This document shows positions 40,090-47,281 of a stretch of DNA of 64,000 nucleotides, one piece after another. This DNA comes from Amycolatopsis alba DSM 44262 (GTDB taxonomy: Bacteria > Actinomycetota > Actinomycetes > Mycobacteriales > Pseudonocardiaceae), in assembly GCF_000384215.1 (NCBI RefSeq), contig NZ_KB913032.1:7401605-7465604 (forward strand), in the 5' to 3' direction. The notes under the pieces are model-generated. The model saw only the letters and a program-made list of their open reading frames with translations, searched no databases and was not told where the DNA came from. Positions within the stretch are counted from its first letter, which is position 1. Each line of letters begins with the position of its first letter. The translations under genes were made by a program, and so were the position numbers.

Positions 40090-40185
40090 GGCCTCTTGAG
40101 TGGGAAAGATGGTTCTGTTGAGAGGTAAAGCAAACGTGTCGTGCTCGACCGCTCGCGTATCTGCTGGCAGCAGGTGTTGCGAAAG
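40090..40185 (+). repeat. Direct repeat copy A (about 96 bp)
   Basis: Starts just after the UvrA-like gene. It is nearly identical to 40377-40472, offset 287 bases; shared stretches include GGGAAAGATGGTTC and AAACGTGTCGTGCTCGACCG. No coding content is seen. Confidence 0.85.
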
Positions 40186-40229
40186 CCACTTTCAGGACGT
40201 CTAATGTCCCGAAAGAAAGTGGCTTTCGC
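40179..40229. repeat. Hairpin with 15-bp arms, GGAC...GTCC core
   Basis: GCGAAAGCCACTTTC (40179-40193) pairs exactly with 40215-40229; the tip contains GGACGTCTAATGTCC. It is the same structural type as the hairpins upstream of the UvrA-like gene. Confidence 0.85.
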
Positions 40230-40307
40230 GACATTCGAAGCCGACGCGGCGGCGAGCGAGCAAGACACCTCCGTTGATCAAGGTCCGAGACCGGAGCGAT
40301 CCCGCCA

Positions 40308-40350
40308 CGGTGAAGGAATCTGGACACTCAACGTCCCAATTCCTTCACCG
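40308..40350. repeat. Hairpin with 12-bp arms and GGACACTCAACGTCC core
   Basis: CGGTGAAGGAAT (40308-40319) pairs with ATTCCTTCACCG (40339-40350); the inner GGAC-ACTCAAC-GTCC core is the same as at 37307-37321. Just before it, 40271-40299 is close to the reverse complement of 37272-37300. Confidence 0.85.
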
Positions 40351-40376
40351 TCGATCCTGACACCCGCGCAGCCCCC

Positions 40377-40472
40377 GGCCTCGTGAGCGGGAAAGATGGT
40401 TCCATTGAGAGGCAAGGCAAACGTGTCGTGCTCGACCGCTCGCGTATCTGCTCGCAGCGGGTGTCCCGAAAG
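40377..40472 (+). repeat. Direct repeat copy B (about 96 bp)
   Basis: Second copy of 40090-40185. Together with the hairpins it fills the 421-base gap between the UvrA-like gene and the polymerase-domain gene, where no coding sequence is supported. Confidence 0.85.
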
Positions 40473-40504
40473 TGGCTTTCGCGACATTAACGAGGCCGCG
40501 GGCA

Positions 40505-41443
40505 TCACTCACCCTCGGCATCGAGGCCGTCGCGGTCGGCCCACTCCAGCAGGGTGTCGAGCGAGTAAGCGGTGTCGTCGATCCCCGCGTGCAGGTCGCC
40601 GAGTTCCGCGAAGCGACCCGGCACGGTCGCGATGGTGAACTCGCGCGGTTCGACGTCGTCGACCTCGTCCCACCTGATCGGCGTCGAGACGACGGCCTCG
40701 GGTACACCGCGTACCGAATAGGCGCTCGCGATCGTGTGGTCGCGAGCGTTCTGGTTGTAGTCCACGAACAGCTTCGCGGGATCACGGTCCTTGCGCCACC
40801 AGGTGGTGGTGACCTCGTCGGGCATCCGGCGCTCGACCTCGCGCGCGAACGCGAGCGCCGCCCGCCGGACCTCCTGGAAACCCCACCGCGGCTCGATCCG
40901 GACGTAGACGTGCAGGCCGGCGCCGCCGGAGGTCTTCGGCCAGCCGGTGATGCCGAGTTCGCCCAGGATCTCCCGGACGGTGCCGGCGACCTTCCGCACG
41001 GTGGAGAACGGGCAGTCGGGCATCGGGTCGAGGTCGATCCGCCACTCGTCGGGGCGTTCGGTGTCGGCGCGACGCGAGTTCCATGGATGGAACTCGACGG
41101 TCGACATCTGCACGGCCCAGATCACGTCGGCGGGATGCGTGACGCACAGTTCGTAGGCGTGCCTGCCGGAGGGGAAGTCGACACGGACGGTCTGCAGCCA
41201 GTCCGGGGCACCGTTCGGCACCCGCTTCTGGTGGACCTTCTCCCCCGAGACCCCGGACGGGAACCGGTGCAGCATGCACGGCCGCTCCCGCAGCGCCCGG
41301 ACGATCCCGTCGCCGACGGCGAGGTAGTACTGGACGAGATCGAGTTTGGTCTCACCCCGCGCCGGGAAGTAGACGCGATCCGGGCTCGAGACGCGCACCG
41401 TCCGGTCGCCGACCTCGATCTCCACCGCCGAGCTTTTCGCCAT
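40505..41443 (-). CDS. LigD-type polymerase domain (AEP primase-polymerase)
   Basis: 312 residues, ATG 41443. The catalytic acids are in DEWRIDLDPMPDCPF; KTSGGAGLHVYVRIEP and FVDYNQNARDHTIASAYSV are the nucleotide-binding and gap-fill motifs of the LigD PolDom. In non-homologous end joining this activity adds ribo- or deoxynucleotides at breaks. Here it stands alone with no ligase or nuclease domain and no ku gene nearby. It is divergent from the TetR gene at 41505, a possible regulator. Confidence 0.92.
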   Translation of the reverse strand: MAKSSAVEIEVGDRTVRVSSPDRVYFPARGETKLDLVQYYLAVGDGIVRALRERPCMLHRFPSGVSGEKVHQKRVPNGAPDWLQTVRVDFPSGRHAYELCVTHPADVIWAVQMSTVEFHPWNSRRADTERPDEWRIDLDPMPDCPFSTVRKVAGTVREILGELGITGWPKTSGGAGLHVYVRIEPRWGFQEVRRAALAFAREVERRMPDEVTTTWWRKDRDPAKLFVDYNQNARDHTIASAYSVRGVPEAVVSTPIRWDEVDDVEPREFTIATVPGRFAELGDLHAGIDDTAYSLDTLLEWADRDGLDAEGE

Positions 41444-41504
41444 ACAGGGAAACTAACCCGAAAGCGCCCGGTCCGCGTCCGTTCGGTACTGCCAGGATGA
41501 CGGC

Positions 41505-42173
41505 ATGGCACAACGGACCCGCGAGGACGCACTGTCGCGCGAGCGCATCGTCGAGGCCGCCGTCGAGCTGCTCGACGCCGCGGGCGAGCGCGGGCTGACC
41601 TTCCGGACGCTGACCGAACGCCTCGCCACCGGTCCCGGCGCGATCTACTGGCATGTGGCGAACAAGGCGGAACTGCTCGACGCCGCGACCGACTCCCTCA
41701 TCTCGGACGCGTTGGCCGTCGACCCCACGGGCTCGCCCGAGGAAGAGATCCGCGTCCTCGCGCTGGGCCTGTTCGAAGCGATCGCCCGGCACCCGTGGCT
41801 TTCCACGCAACTCGCCGTCCAGCTTTCCCGTAGTCCCTGGGGCTCGGTGACACCACGGATCTTCGAGAGCATCGGGCAACGGGTCAGCGCGCTGGGTGTA
41901 CCCGAAGCCACCTGGTTCACGGCGACCTCGGCGCTGGCGCACTACATCTTCGGCGCCGCCGGCCAGAACGCGGCGAACGTCCGCGTGCTCGACGGCGTGG
42001 ACCGTGCCGAGTTCCTCCACGCCGCGGCGAGTGCGTGGGAGGACCTCGATTCCGGCGAGTTCCCGTTCATGAAATCGATCGCCGGCCAGGTGCGCGAGCA
42101 CGACGACCGCGAGCAGTTCCTCACCGGGATCGATCTCATCCTGACCGGGATCACCGCTCAGGGACGGGACTGA
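41505..42173 (+). CDS. TetR-family transcriptional regulator (TetR_C class)
   Basis: 222 residues, ATG 41505 with AGGA upstream. HTH: RERIVEAAVELLDAAGERGL, LATGPGAIYWHVANKAELLD. The C-terminal part resembles the class with tetracycline-repressor-like ligand pocket (ALFEAIARHPWLSTQLAV). The target is unknown; it sits divergent from the LigD-type gene. Its 3' end overlaps the GerW-like gene by 16 bases. Confidence 0.88.
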   Translation: MAQRTREDALSRERIVEAAVELLDAAGERGLTFRTLTERLATGPGAIYWHVANKAELLDAATDSLISDALAVDPTGSPEEEIRVLALGLFEAIARHPWLSTQLAVQLSRSPWGSVTPRIFESIGQRVSALGVPEATWFTATSALAHYIFGAAGQNAANVRVLDGVDRAEFLHAAASAWEDLDSGEFPFMKSIAGQVREHDDREQFLTGIDLILTGITAQGRD

Positions 42174-42481
42174 GCCCGTCTTGCCTTGTGGATCGTCGCG
42201 ACCATGACGGCGAAGACCAGCCCCAGGAAGGTCAGGTCCATCGCGGGCACCCAGCGCACGTCGCCGCCCTTGAGCACGTACGCGCCGACAGGTCGCGCGG
42301 CGAGTACGAATCCGCCGCCCTCGCCTTCCTTGGCCTGTTCGGTGCCGTGCCCGCCGCCTCCACCACCGATGACGCTCGCCGCCGGGATCACCACGACACC
42401 GTCCTTCTCGACGGGCTCGCCGTAGACCCGCCGGACGGTGAGGTTGTCCCGCATGGCGCCGACGACCTTCTCGAGTCCCAT
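42158..42481 (-). CDS. GerW/YtfJ-family spore-protein-like
   Basis: 107 residues. VVGAMRDNLTVRRVYGEPVE and then VVVIPAASVIGGGGGGHG match the YtfJ/GerW family, known from Bacillus spore germination and also common in non-sporulating actinobacteria. It starts directly after the TetR stop on the same strand (TGA followed by ATG). The C-terminal hydrophobic helix (MDLTFLGLVFAVMVAT) may anchor it to the membrane. Confidence 0.82.
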   Translation of the reverse strand: MGLEKVVGAMRDNLTVRRVYGEPVEKDGVVVIPAASVIGGGGGGHGTEQAKEGEGGGFVLAARPVGAYVLKGGDVRWVPAMDLTFLGLVFAVMVATIHKARRAQSRP

Positions 42482-43048
42482 TCAGGTCCCCGCCCTGTCC
42501 AGTTCCAGCGCGATCGCGCCGCGCAACAGGTCCCGTGCCCTGTCGAGGTCCATCGAACCAGAAAGCCAGCGCTCGCTGAGTCCTTCGACAAGGCTGGTGA
42601 GCCGTTCCGCGGCATCCTCGGCCTTGACCCCGGCGCCGTGGACGCGCCGGATCGTTTCGGCGACCTCGTCCACCCAGATCCGGGTCGACTCGGCCAGCGG
42701 TTCGCGCAGTTCGGGGGTGAAGACGGCGCTGGCCCGTAGTTCGCCCCAAGCCGTGCTGTTCTCCCGCACCGCCTGGGTGTCCTGAAGTTCCCCGAACAGC
42801 ACGAGTTCCAGTTCGGCGCGCGGATCGGCCGCCTCGGCCGCGGCCGCTTCGGTGTACGTCGCGGCGCGGTCACTGACGAACTCCAGCGTCTTCCGGAGCA
42901 GTCCGGCCCGGTTGGTGAAGTGGTAGTAGATCAGCGACGTCGAGATCCCGGCCTCGGCCGCGATCTTCTCGACCCGCAGGCCCCTCACACCGCTGCGCGC
43001 GATCACCCGCACGGCCGCTTCCAAGATCTTCTGCTGACGTTCGAACAC
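42482..43048 (-). CDS. TetR-family regulator (BetI-like)
   Basis: 188 residues from a GTG at 43048. HTH: ILEAAVRVIARSGVRGLRVE, AGISTSLIYYHFTNRAGLLR. It is divergent from the agmatine deiminase-like gene, with a clear operator in between, and co-transcribed with the GerW-like gene that follows. It is likely a repressor of the deiminase and itself. Confidence 0.88.
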   Translation of the reverse strand: MFERQQKILEAAVRVIARSGVRGLRVEKIAAEAGISTSLIYYHFTNRAGLLRKTLEFVSDRAATYTEAAAAEAADPRAELELVLFGELQDTQAVRENSTAWGELRASAVFTPELREPLAESTRIWVDEVAETIRRVHGAGVKAEDAAERLTSLVEGLSERWLSGSMDLDRARDLLRGAIALELDRAGT

Positions 43049-43073
43049 GAGTGTTCACCCTAGCGGTCCGATA

Positions 43074-43093
43074 CTGACTGAATTTTCAGTCAG
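43074..43093. promoter_or_regulatory. TetR operator
   Basis: CTGACTGA-ATTT-TCAGTCAG, perfect 8-base arms, lies between the TetR gene and the deiminase gene. It is 25 bases from the TetR start and 41 bases from the deiminase start and probably overlaps the promoter. Confidence 0.7.
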
Positions 43094-43134
43094 GATGCTA
43101 TCGTGTCGGCACCCGTTCAGCCAAGGAGTGCACA

Positions 43135-44298
43135 GTGTTCGATTCGTCCCTGCCCCGCCGTACGGTTCTGCGCGCCCTGACAGCGGTCGGCGCCGTCGCC
43201 GTCGGGAGCGCGGCGTGTTCCGAGCCGTCGAGAACTCCCGCCGCGCCCGCTCCGGCGACCGGTTCGCCGGAGCCCGCCGCAGCGGCCGCCCGCAAGCTGG
43301 GTGCCGAATGGGAGAGCCACGCGCGCACGTACATGTCCTGGCCCGCGTCGAAGTCCATCTGGGCCGAGGATCTGCCCGCCGTTCGCGAGGAGATCGCCGG
43401 TCTGGCCAAGGCGATCGCGGGTTTCGAACCGGTGGTGCTCCTTGCCAGGCCCGAGCACGCCGACGCCGCTCAGCAGGCGTGCGGTGACACCGTCGAGGTC
43501 GTCCCGATCCCGGTCGACGACCTGTGGGCGCGCGACACCGTGCCGGTGTTCGTGGAAGAGGCGGGCAAGGTCGCCGGCGTCGACTTCAACTTCAACGGCT
43601 GGGGCGGCAAACAGAAACCGCACGACAAGGACAACGCCGTCGCCCGGTCCGTGCTCGGCAAGTACGGTCTGGCCCGCACCGAAACCTGGATCACCGCCGA
43701 GGGCGGTTCGTTCGAGACCGACGGCGCCGGCACGCTGATGGTCACCGAAAGCTCACTGGTCAACGACAACCGCAACAAGGGCAAGAGCCGCCAGCAGATC
43801 GAAGACGAGCTGAAGAAGGTGCTCGGCGTCCGGAAGGTCATCTGGTTCGAGGGCGTCCGCGGCGAGGACATCACCGACGCGCACGTCGACTGCCTGGGCC
43901 GGTTCACCGCGCCCGGCGTCGTGCTCCTGGACAAGGCGGCGCCTGGTACCCCGCCCGACTCGTGGTCCCGCGCCGCCGATCAGGCACGGTCGGCGCTGGC
44001 GAGCGCGACCGACGCCGACGGCAAACCCTTCAAGGTGATCGACCTCGTCCAGCCGGATCCGGACAAGGTGGAAGGCTACGGCGAGGACAGCGTGATCTCG
44101 TACGCCAACTTCTACATCGCGAACAAGTCGGTCTTCGTGCCGAAGTTCGGGGACGCCGCGGCGGACGAGCGTGCCCAGCAGATCCTGCGCGAGCAGTTCC
44201 CCGGCCGGGAGATCGTGCCGGTGAAGATCTCGACCATCGCCTCGGGCGGCGGCGGGATCCACTGCTCGACGCACGACCAGCCGGGTCAGCCTTCCTGA
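43135..44298 (+). CDS. Exported agmatine deiminase-family protein
   Basis: 387 residues from a GTG with AAGGAG upstream. The N-terminus has a twin-arginine pattern (PRRTVLRALTAVGAVAV) followed by a lipobox-like GSAAC, so export and lipidation are plausible. The guanidine-hydrolase fold shows DDLWARDTVPVFVEE, FNFNGWGGKQ, ITAEGGSFETDG, DITDAHVDCLGRF, and the catalytic Cys in GGGGIHCSTHDQP. Typical family reaction: agmatine to N-carbamoylputrescine. An exported form suggests action on external substrate. Regulation by the divergent TetR is expected. Confidence 0.9.
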   Translation: MFDSSLPRRTVLRALTAVGAVAVGSAACSEPSRTPAAPAPATGSPEPAAAAARKLGAEWESHARTYMSWPASKSIWAEDLPAVREEIAGLAKAIAGFEPVVLLARPEHADAAQQACGDTVEVVPIPVDDLWARDTVPVFVEEAGKVAGVDFNFNGWGGKQKPHDKDNAVARSVLGKYGLARTETWITAEGGSFETDGAGTLMVTESSLVNDNRNKGKSRQQIEDELKKVLGVRKVIWFEGVRGEDITDAHVDCLGRFTAPGVVLLDKAAPGTPPDSWSRAADQARSALASATDADGKPFKVIDLVQPDPDKVEGYGEDSVISYANFYIANKSVFVPKFGDAAADERAQQILREQFPGREIVPVKISTIASGGGGIHCSTHDQPGQPS

Positions 44299-44945
44299 GG
44301 CAGCACCGACATCACCTCGGACACCGGGCGCAAATGCTGTGCCAGCAACCGTGACGCCTCTTTCACGTCGTGGTCGTTCAGCGCGGCGACCAGCGCCCGG
44401 TGTTCGTCGTTGATCACCGTCAGCCGCTCCGGGCGTGCCTCCAGCGCGCGGACCGTGACCCGTTGCTGCCGCGAACGGAGCGTGTCGTACAACTCGGTCA
44501 GGACGGTATTCCCCGCGGCGTTCACGATGGCGCGATGGAATCGCCGGTCCAGCCCAGAGACGGCGAACCAGTCGCTTTCGGCGCCGGCGCGCGCCATCTC
44601 TTCGATCAGTTCCGTCATTTCGGCGGGAGCGCCCGCCCGGTTCGCGCAGAGCGCCGCGATGGCGTGGCCTTCGATCAGCTGCCTGCTCTGATAGACCTCT
44701 TCCAGTTCCCTCGCGGTGACCGTGCGCACCTGCGCGCCCTTGCGCGGCAGCAGACTGATGAACCGCTCGGCGGCCAGCCGGTGGAACGCCTCGCGCACCG
44801 GTGTCCTGGAGACCCCGACGACGCCGGAGACCCACATTTCGTCGAGGAAGCGGCCGCCTTCCAGTTCGCCCGAGATGATTCCGTCGCGCAGCCACGTGTA
44901 GACCCGCTCGCGCGCCGGGCCGCCCCCTTCGGCGGTCACAGTCAT
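44286..44945 (-). CDS. GntR/FCD-family transcriptional regulator
   Basis: 219 residues, ATG 44945 with GGGGGA upstream. Winged HTH: VYTWLRDGIISGELEGGRFL, SRTPVREAFHRLAAERFI; the FCD ligand domain follows with acidic and His metal ligands (DRRFHRAIVNAAGN, HLRPV). It overlaps the deiminase end by 13 bases, convergent. It is divergent from the nitrilase gene, with a GTAT/ATAC-type site between. Confidence 0.9.
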   Translation of the reverse strand: MTVTAEGGGPARERVYTWLRDGIISGELEGGRFLDEMWVSGVVGVSRTPVREAFHRLAAERFISLLPRKGAQVRTVTARELEEVYQSRQLIEGHAIAALCANRAGAPAEMTELIEEMARAGAESDWFAVSGLDRRFHRAIVNAAGNTVLTELYDTLRSRQQRVTVRALEARPERLTVINDEHRALVAALNDHDVKEASRLLAQHLRPVSEVMSVLPQEG

Positions 44946-45003
44946 CTCGTTCCCCCTCTATGCCGCTACTTTCCGCGACCGACCCTACACCTGGACCAGT
45001 CAA

Positions 45004-45020
45004 GTATCCATCATGTATAC
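45004..45020. promoter_or_regulatory. Candidate GntR/FCD operator
   Basis: GTATCCAT-C-ATGTATAC: one mismatch between the arms. It lies between the GntR gene (start 44945) and the nitrilase gene (start 45049). Confidence 0.55.
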
Positions 45021-45048
45021 AAGAGTTCCACTGATTGGAAGGGGTCCC

Positions 45049-45849
45049 ATGGTGCACGTCGCGGTGGCGCAGTTCGCGCCAGGCAACGACAAAGCGGCCA
45101 ACCTCGCCCGCGTCGGCTCCCTCGTGGGAGAGGCGGCGGACCGCGGTGCGCGGGTGGCCGTGCTGCCCGAGTACTCGCTGTTCACCGTACCGACGATGAG
45201 CCGGGAATTCGTGACCTCGGCCGAAGAACTCGACGGCCCGTTCGTCACCGAGCTGCGCGGTCTCGCGAAGGACCGGCAGATCACCGTGGTCGCGGGCATC
45301 AACGAAGCGCTCCCCGGCGGTGAGCGGATCTCGAACACGCTCGTCGCGGCCGGTCCCGACGGGGCGATCGCCGCGCTGTACCGCAAGCTGCACCTCTACG
45401 ACGCCTTCGGTTTCCGCGAATCGGAACTGGTCCGCCCCGGCGACATCGAAGCCCCGGAGACGTTCGAGGCCGACGGGATCACCTTCGGTCTCCAGACCTG
45501 CTACGACCTGAGGTTCCCCGAGGTCACCCGCCGTCTGGTCGACGCGGGCGCGGACGCGGTGCTGCTCCCGGCGGAGTGGATGCCCGGCCCGCTCAAGGAG
45601 GACCACTGGACCACGCTGGTCCGGGCGCGCGCGATCGAGAACACGATCTACCTCGTCGCGGCGGGACAGGCGGCTCCGGCGGGTTCGGGGCACAGCATGA
45701 TCGTCGACCCGATGGGCGTCGTCGTCGCCTCGCTGGGCGAGCGCACGGGAACCGCGACCGGCGAGGTCTCCGCGGAGCGGATCTCCGAGGTGCGCGCCAA
45801 GAACCCGGCGCTGGAACTGCGCCGGTTCGCCGTCACCCCGAAGTCCTGA
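45049..45849 (+). CDS. Nitrilase-superfamily carbon-nitrogen hydrolase
   Basis: 266 residues, ATG 45049. The Glu-Lys-Cys triad is visible: Glu in VAVLPEYSLF, Lys in ALYRKLHLYDAFGF, Cys in GLQTCYDLRFPEV. HLYDAFGFRESELVRPG resembles the Rv0480c/Nit-type amidases (deaminated-glutathione amidase group) more than true nitrilases. Proximity to the agmatine deiminase tempts a carbamoylputrescine role, but the motif details do not specially support it. GntR-controlled by position. Confidence 0.9.
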   Translation: MVHVAVAQFAPGNDKAANLARVGSLVGEAADRGARVAVLPEYSLFTVPTMSREFVTSAEELDGPFVTELRGLAKDRQITVVAGINEALPGGERISNTLVAAGPDGAIAALYRKLHLYDAFGFRESELVRPGDIEAPETFEADGITFGLQTCYDLRFPEVTRRLVDAGADAVLLPAEWMPGPLKEDHWTTLVRARAIENTIYLVAAGQAAPAGSGHSMIVDPMGVVVASLGERTGTATGEVSAERISEVRAKNPALELRRFAVTPKS

Positions 45850-45870
45850 GTATCTTCAGATCCGGAGGTC

Positions 45871-45906
45871 CGTTCGTGAAGACACGCCCTCGGGCGTGGT
45901 GACGCG
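45871..45906 (+). repeat. 36-bp repeat, copy 1
   Basis: Contains hairpin CACGCCC-TC-GGGCGTG (45883-45898). It is the same as 49625-49660 except for two bases that form a compensated pair in the stem. The copies flank the acylase/hydrolase module. The reading frame inside (GTG to TGA, eight residues MKTRPRAW) could be chance. Confidence 0.8.
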
Positions 45907-45955
45907 GCTTCCGTTCGCCTGGGTGCCGGGTGGCCGCCCGGCACCCAGGCTCATT

Positions 45956-47281
45956 TCACGGCACCAGCAGTCCCCAGTGGACCGCCCACGGCACGAACAG
46001 CACGGCTCCGGCCAGCAGCAGCCCGACCCGGACTCCCCCGCGCTCCTTCCTCCGCCACCACGAAACCACCGTGACCACACCGGCGACCACGACACCGACC
46101 GCGATCAGCTGCAGCGCGAGCCACGGCAATGTCCGTCCGAAAAGGACCGGGCCGGGCGCCATCGCCGCCCCCGTCGTCAGCACGACGTAATAGGCGAGGA
46201 ACCCCACGGTGGCAAGCAACCCTGTCGACGCCAGCCAGCGCGCGGGCCGGGCGAGCGGTACGACCTCCCGCCGTCGGAACGCCGTCACCGGGTACGCGGC
46301 GAACGCCAGCAACGCCAACGCCCACACCCCGATCTGCACCCACGGCGCCTCGTACCAAGCGAGCGGAGCAAGGGCGGCACTCTGGCTCGCCTGAACCGGC
46401 GGCGGGTCGGCGAACGGCTCGTCCTTCAGGCCGTTGACCCAGGTCCCGACCAGATCGAGATAGCCGGGCGCGAAGCCGTCGAGCTTGTCGAAACCGTCCG
46501 TGGTCTGCCGCAGCCCGTGCTGGGCCTGCGGGAACACCTTCAGCGTGTACTGCCGGTTCCCGGCCCGGTCCAGGGTTTCCCGGAAGATCCGGACGGCCTC
46601 GCCGGGCGGGGTCAGCCGGTCCAGCTCACCCCACAGCCCGAGCACCGGCTGCCGCACCTTCTCCAGCACCGGTACCGGGTCGTATCCGGCCTCGGGGAAC
46701 GCACCCGCGCCGGCGAGGGTCCGCATGTTCGTCGACGCCACCATGTCCACCATCGAGCCGGTGACACCGCCGTGCCGCAGATAGGTCTCGAACGCCCACG
46801 ACTGCTGACGGTCGGGCGAGACCCCATTGGCACCGACGGTGACCGCGAACGCGACGTCCTTCGACTTCGACGCCGCCAACGGCGCGACCCAGCCCCCTTC
46901 GCTCAGACCCCACACCCCGACGCGGGCCGGATCCACGCCCGGACGCGAGCGCAGCGTCTGTACCGCGGCGAGCGCGTCGTCGGCCAGGACCGAGTAGTCC
47001 CGCTCGAACAGCGAATAGCCTTCGGTCCGCTTGTCGTAGATCAGGGTCGCGATCCCCGCCTTGGCGAAGGCCTCGGCCTCGGCGCGGTAGTCGTCCCGGT
47101 CGTGTTCACCCGAACCGTGCACCATGACGATCCCCGGTGACAGGCCACCGCCTTCCGGTGCGACCACCGTTCCGCGCAAGGTCACGCCGTGGCTGGTGAA
47201 CGAGACGTCGCCGGACGGCGCGGCGGCGGGTGCCGGCGAAGACACCGCCAAGGCAGCAGCCGCGAACAAGGCCGTGATCAT
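45956..47281 (-). CDS. Alpha/beta hydrolase with signal peptide and C-terminal membrane segments
   Basis: 441 residues. A Sec-type N-terminus (MITALFAAAALAVSSPAPAA) precedes a hydrolase domain: GIVMVHGSGEHDRDDYRAEA, catalytic Ser in GVWGLSEGGWVAPLAA, acid in WGELDRLTPPGEAV and His in FPQAQHGLRQ. The last ~110 residues contain about four hydrophobic helices, so the catalytic part sits outside the membrane. The ATG overlaps the acylase stop by 4 bases (ATGA), implying translational coupling. Substrate unknown. Confidence 0.88.
   Translation of the reverse strand: MITALFAAAALAVSSPAPAAAPSGDVSFTSHGVTLRGTVVAPEGGGLSPGIVMVHGSGEHDRDDYRAEAEAFAKAGIATLIYDKRTEGYSLFERDYSVLADDALAAVQTLRSRPGVDPARVGVWGLSEGGWVAPLAASKSKDVAFAVTVGANGVSPDRQQSWAFETYLRHGGVTGSMVDMVASTNMRTLAGAGAFPEAGYDPVPVLEKVRQPVLGLWGELDRLTPPGEAVRIFRETLDRAGNRQYTLKVFPQAQHGLRQTTDGFDKLDGFAPGYLDLVGTWVNGLKDEPFADPPPVQASQSAALAPLAWYEAPWVQIGVWALALLAFAAYPVTAFRRREVVPLARPARWLASTGLLATVGFLAYYVVLTTGAAMAPGPVLFGRTLPWLALQLIAVGVVVAGVVTVVSWWRRKERGGVRVGLLLAGAVLFVPWAVHWGLLVP

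Noticed and set aside
45049..45849. N-carbamoylputrescine amidase (AguB)
   Set aside because: Sequence around the catalytic Lys and Cys fits the Rv0480c/Nit-type amidases better; proximity to a deiminase alone is not enough.
45883..45898. Leader peptide MKTRPRAW as a proven coding unit
   Set aside because: Only eight codons, flanking genes face other directions, and the repeated hairpin explains the sequence equally well.
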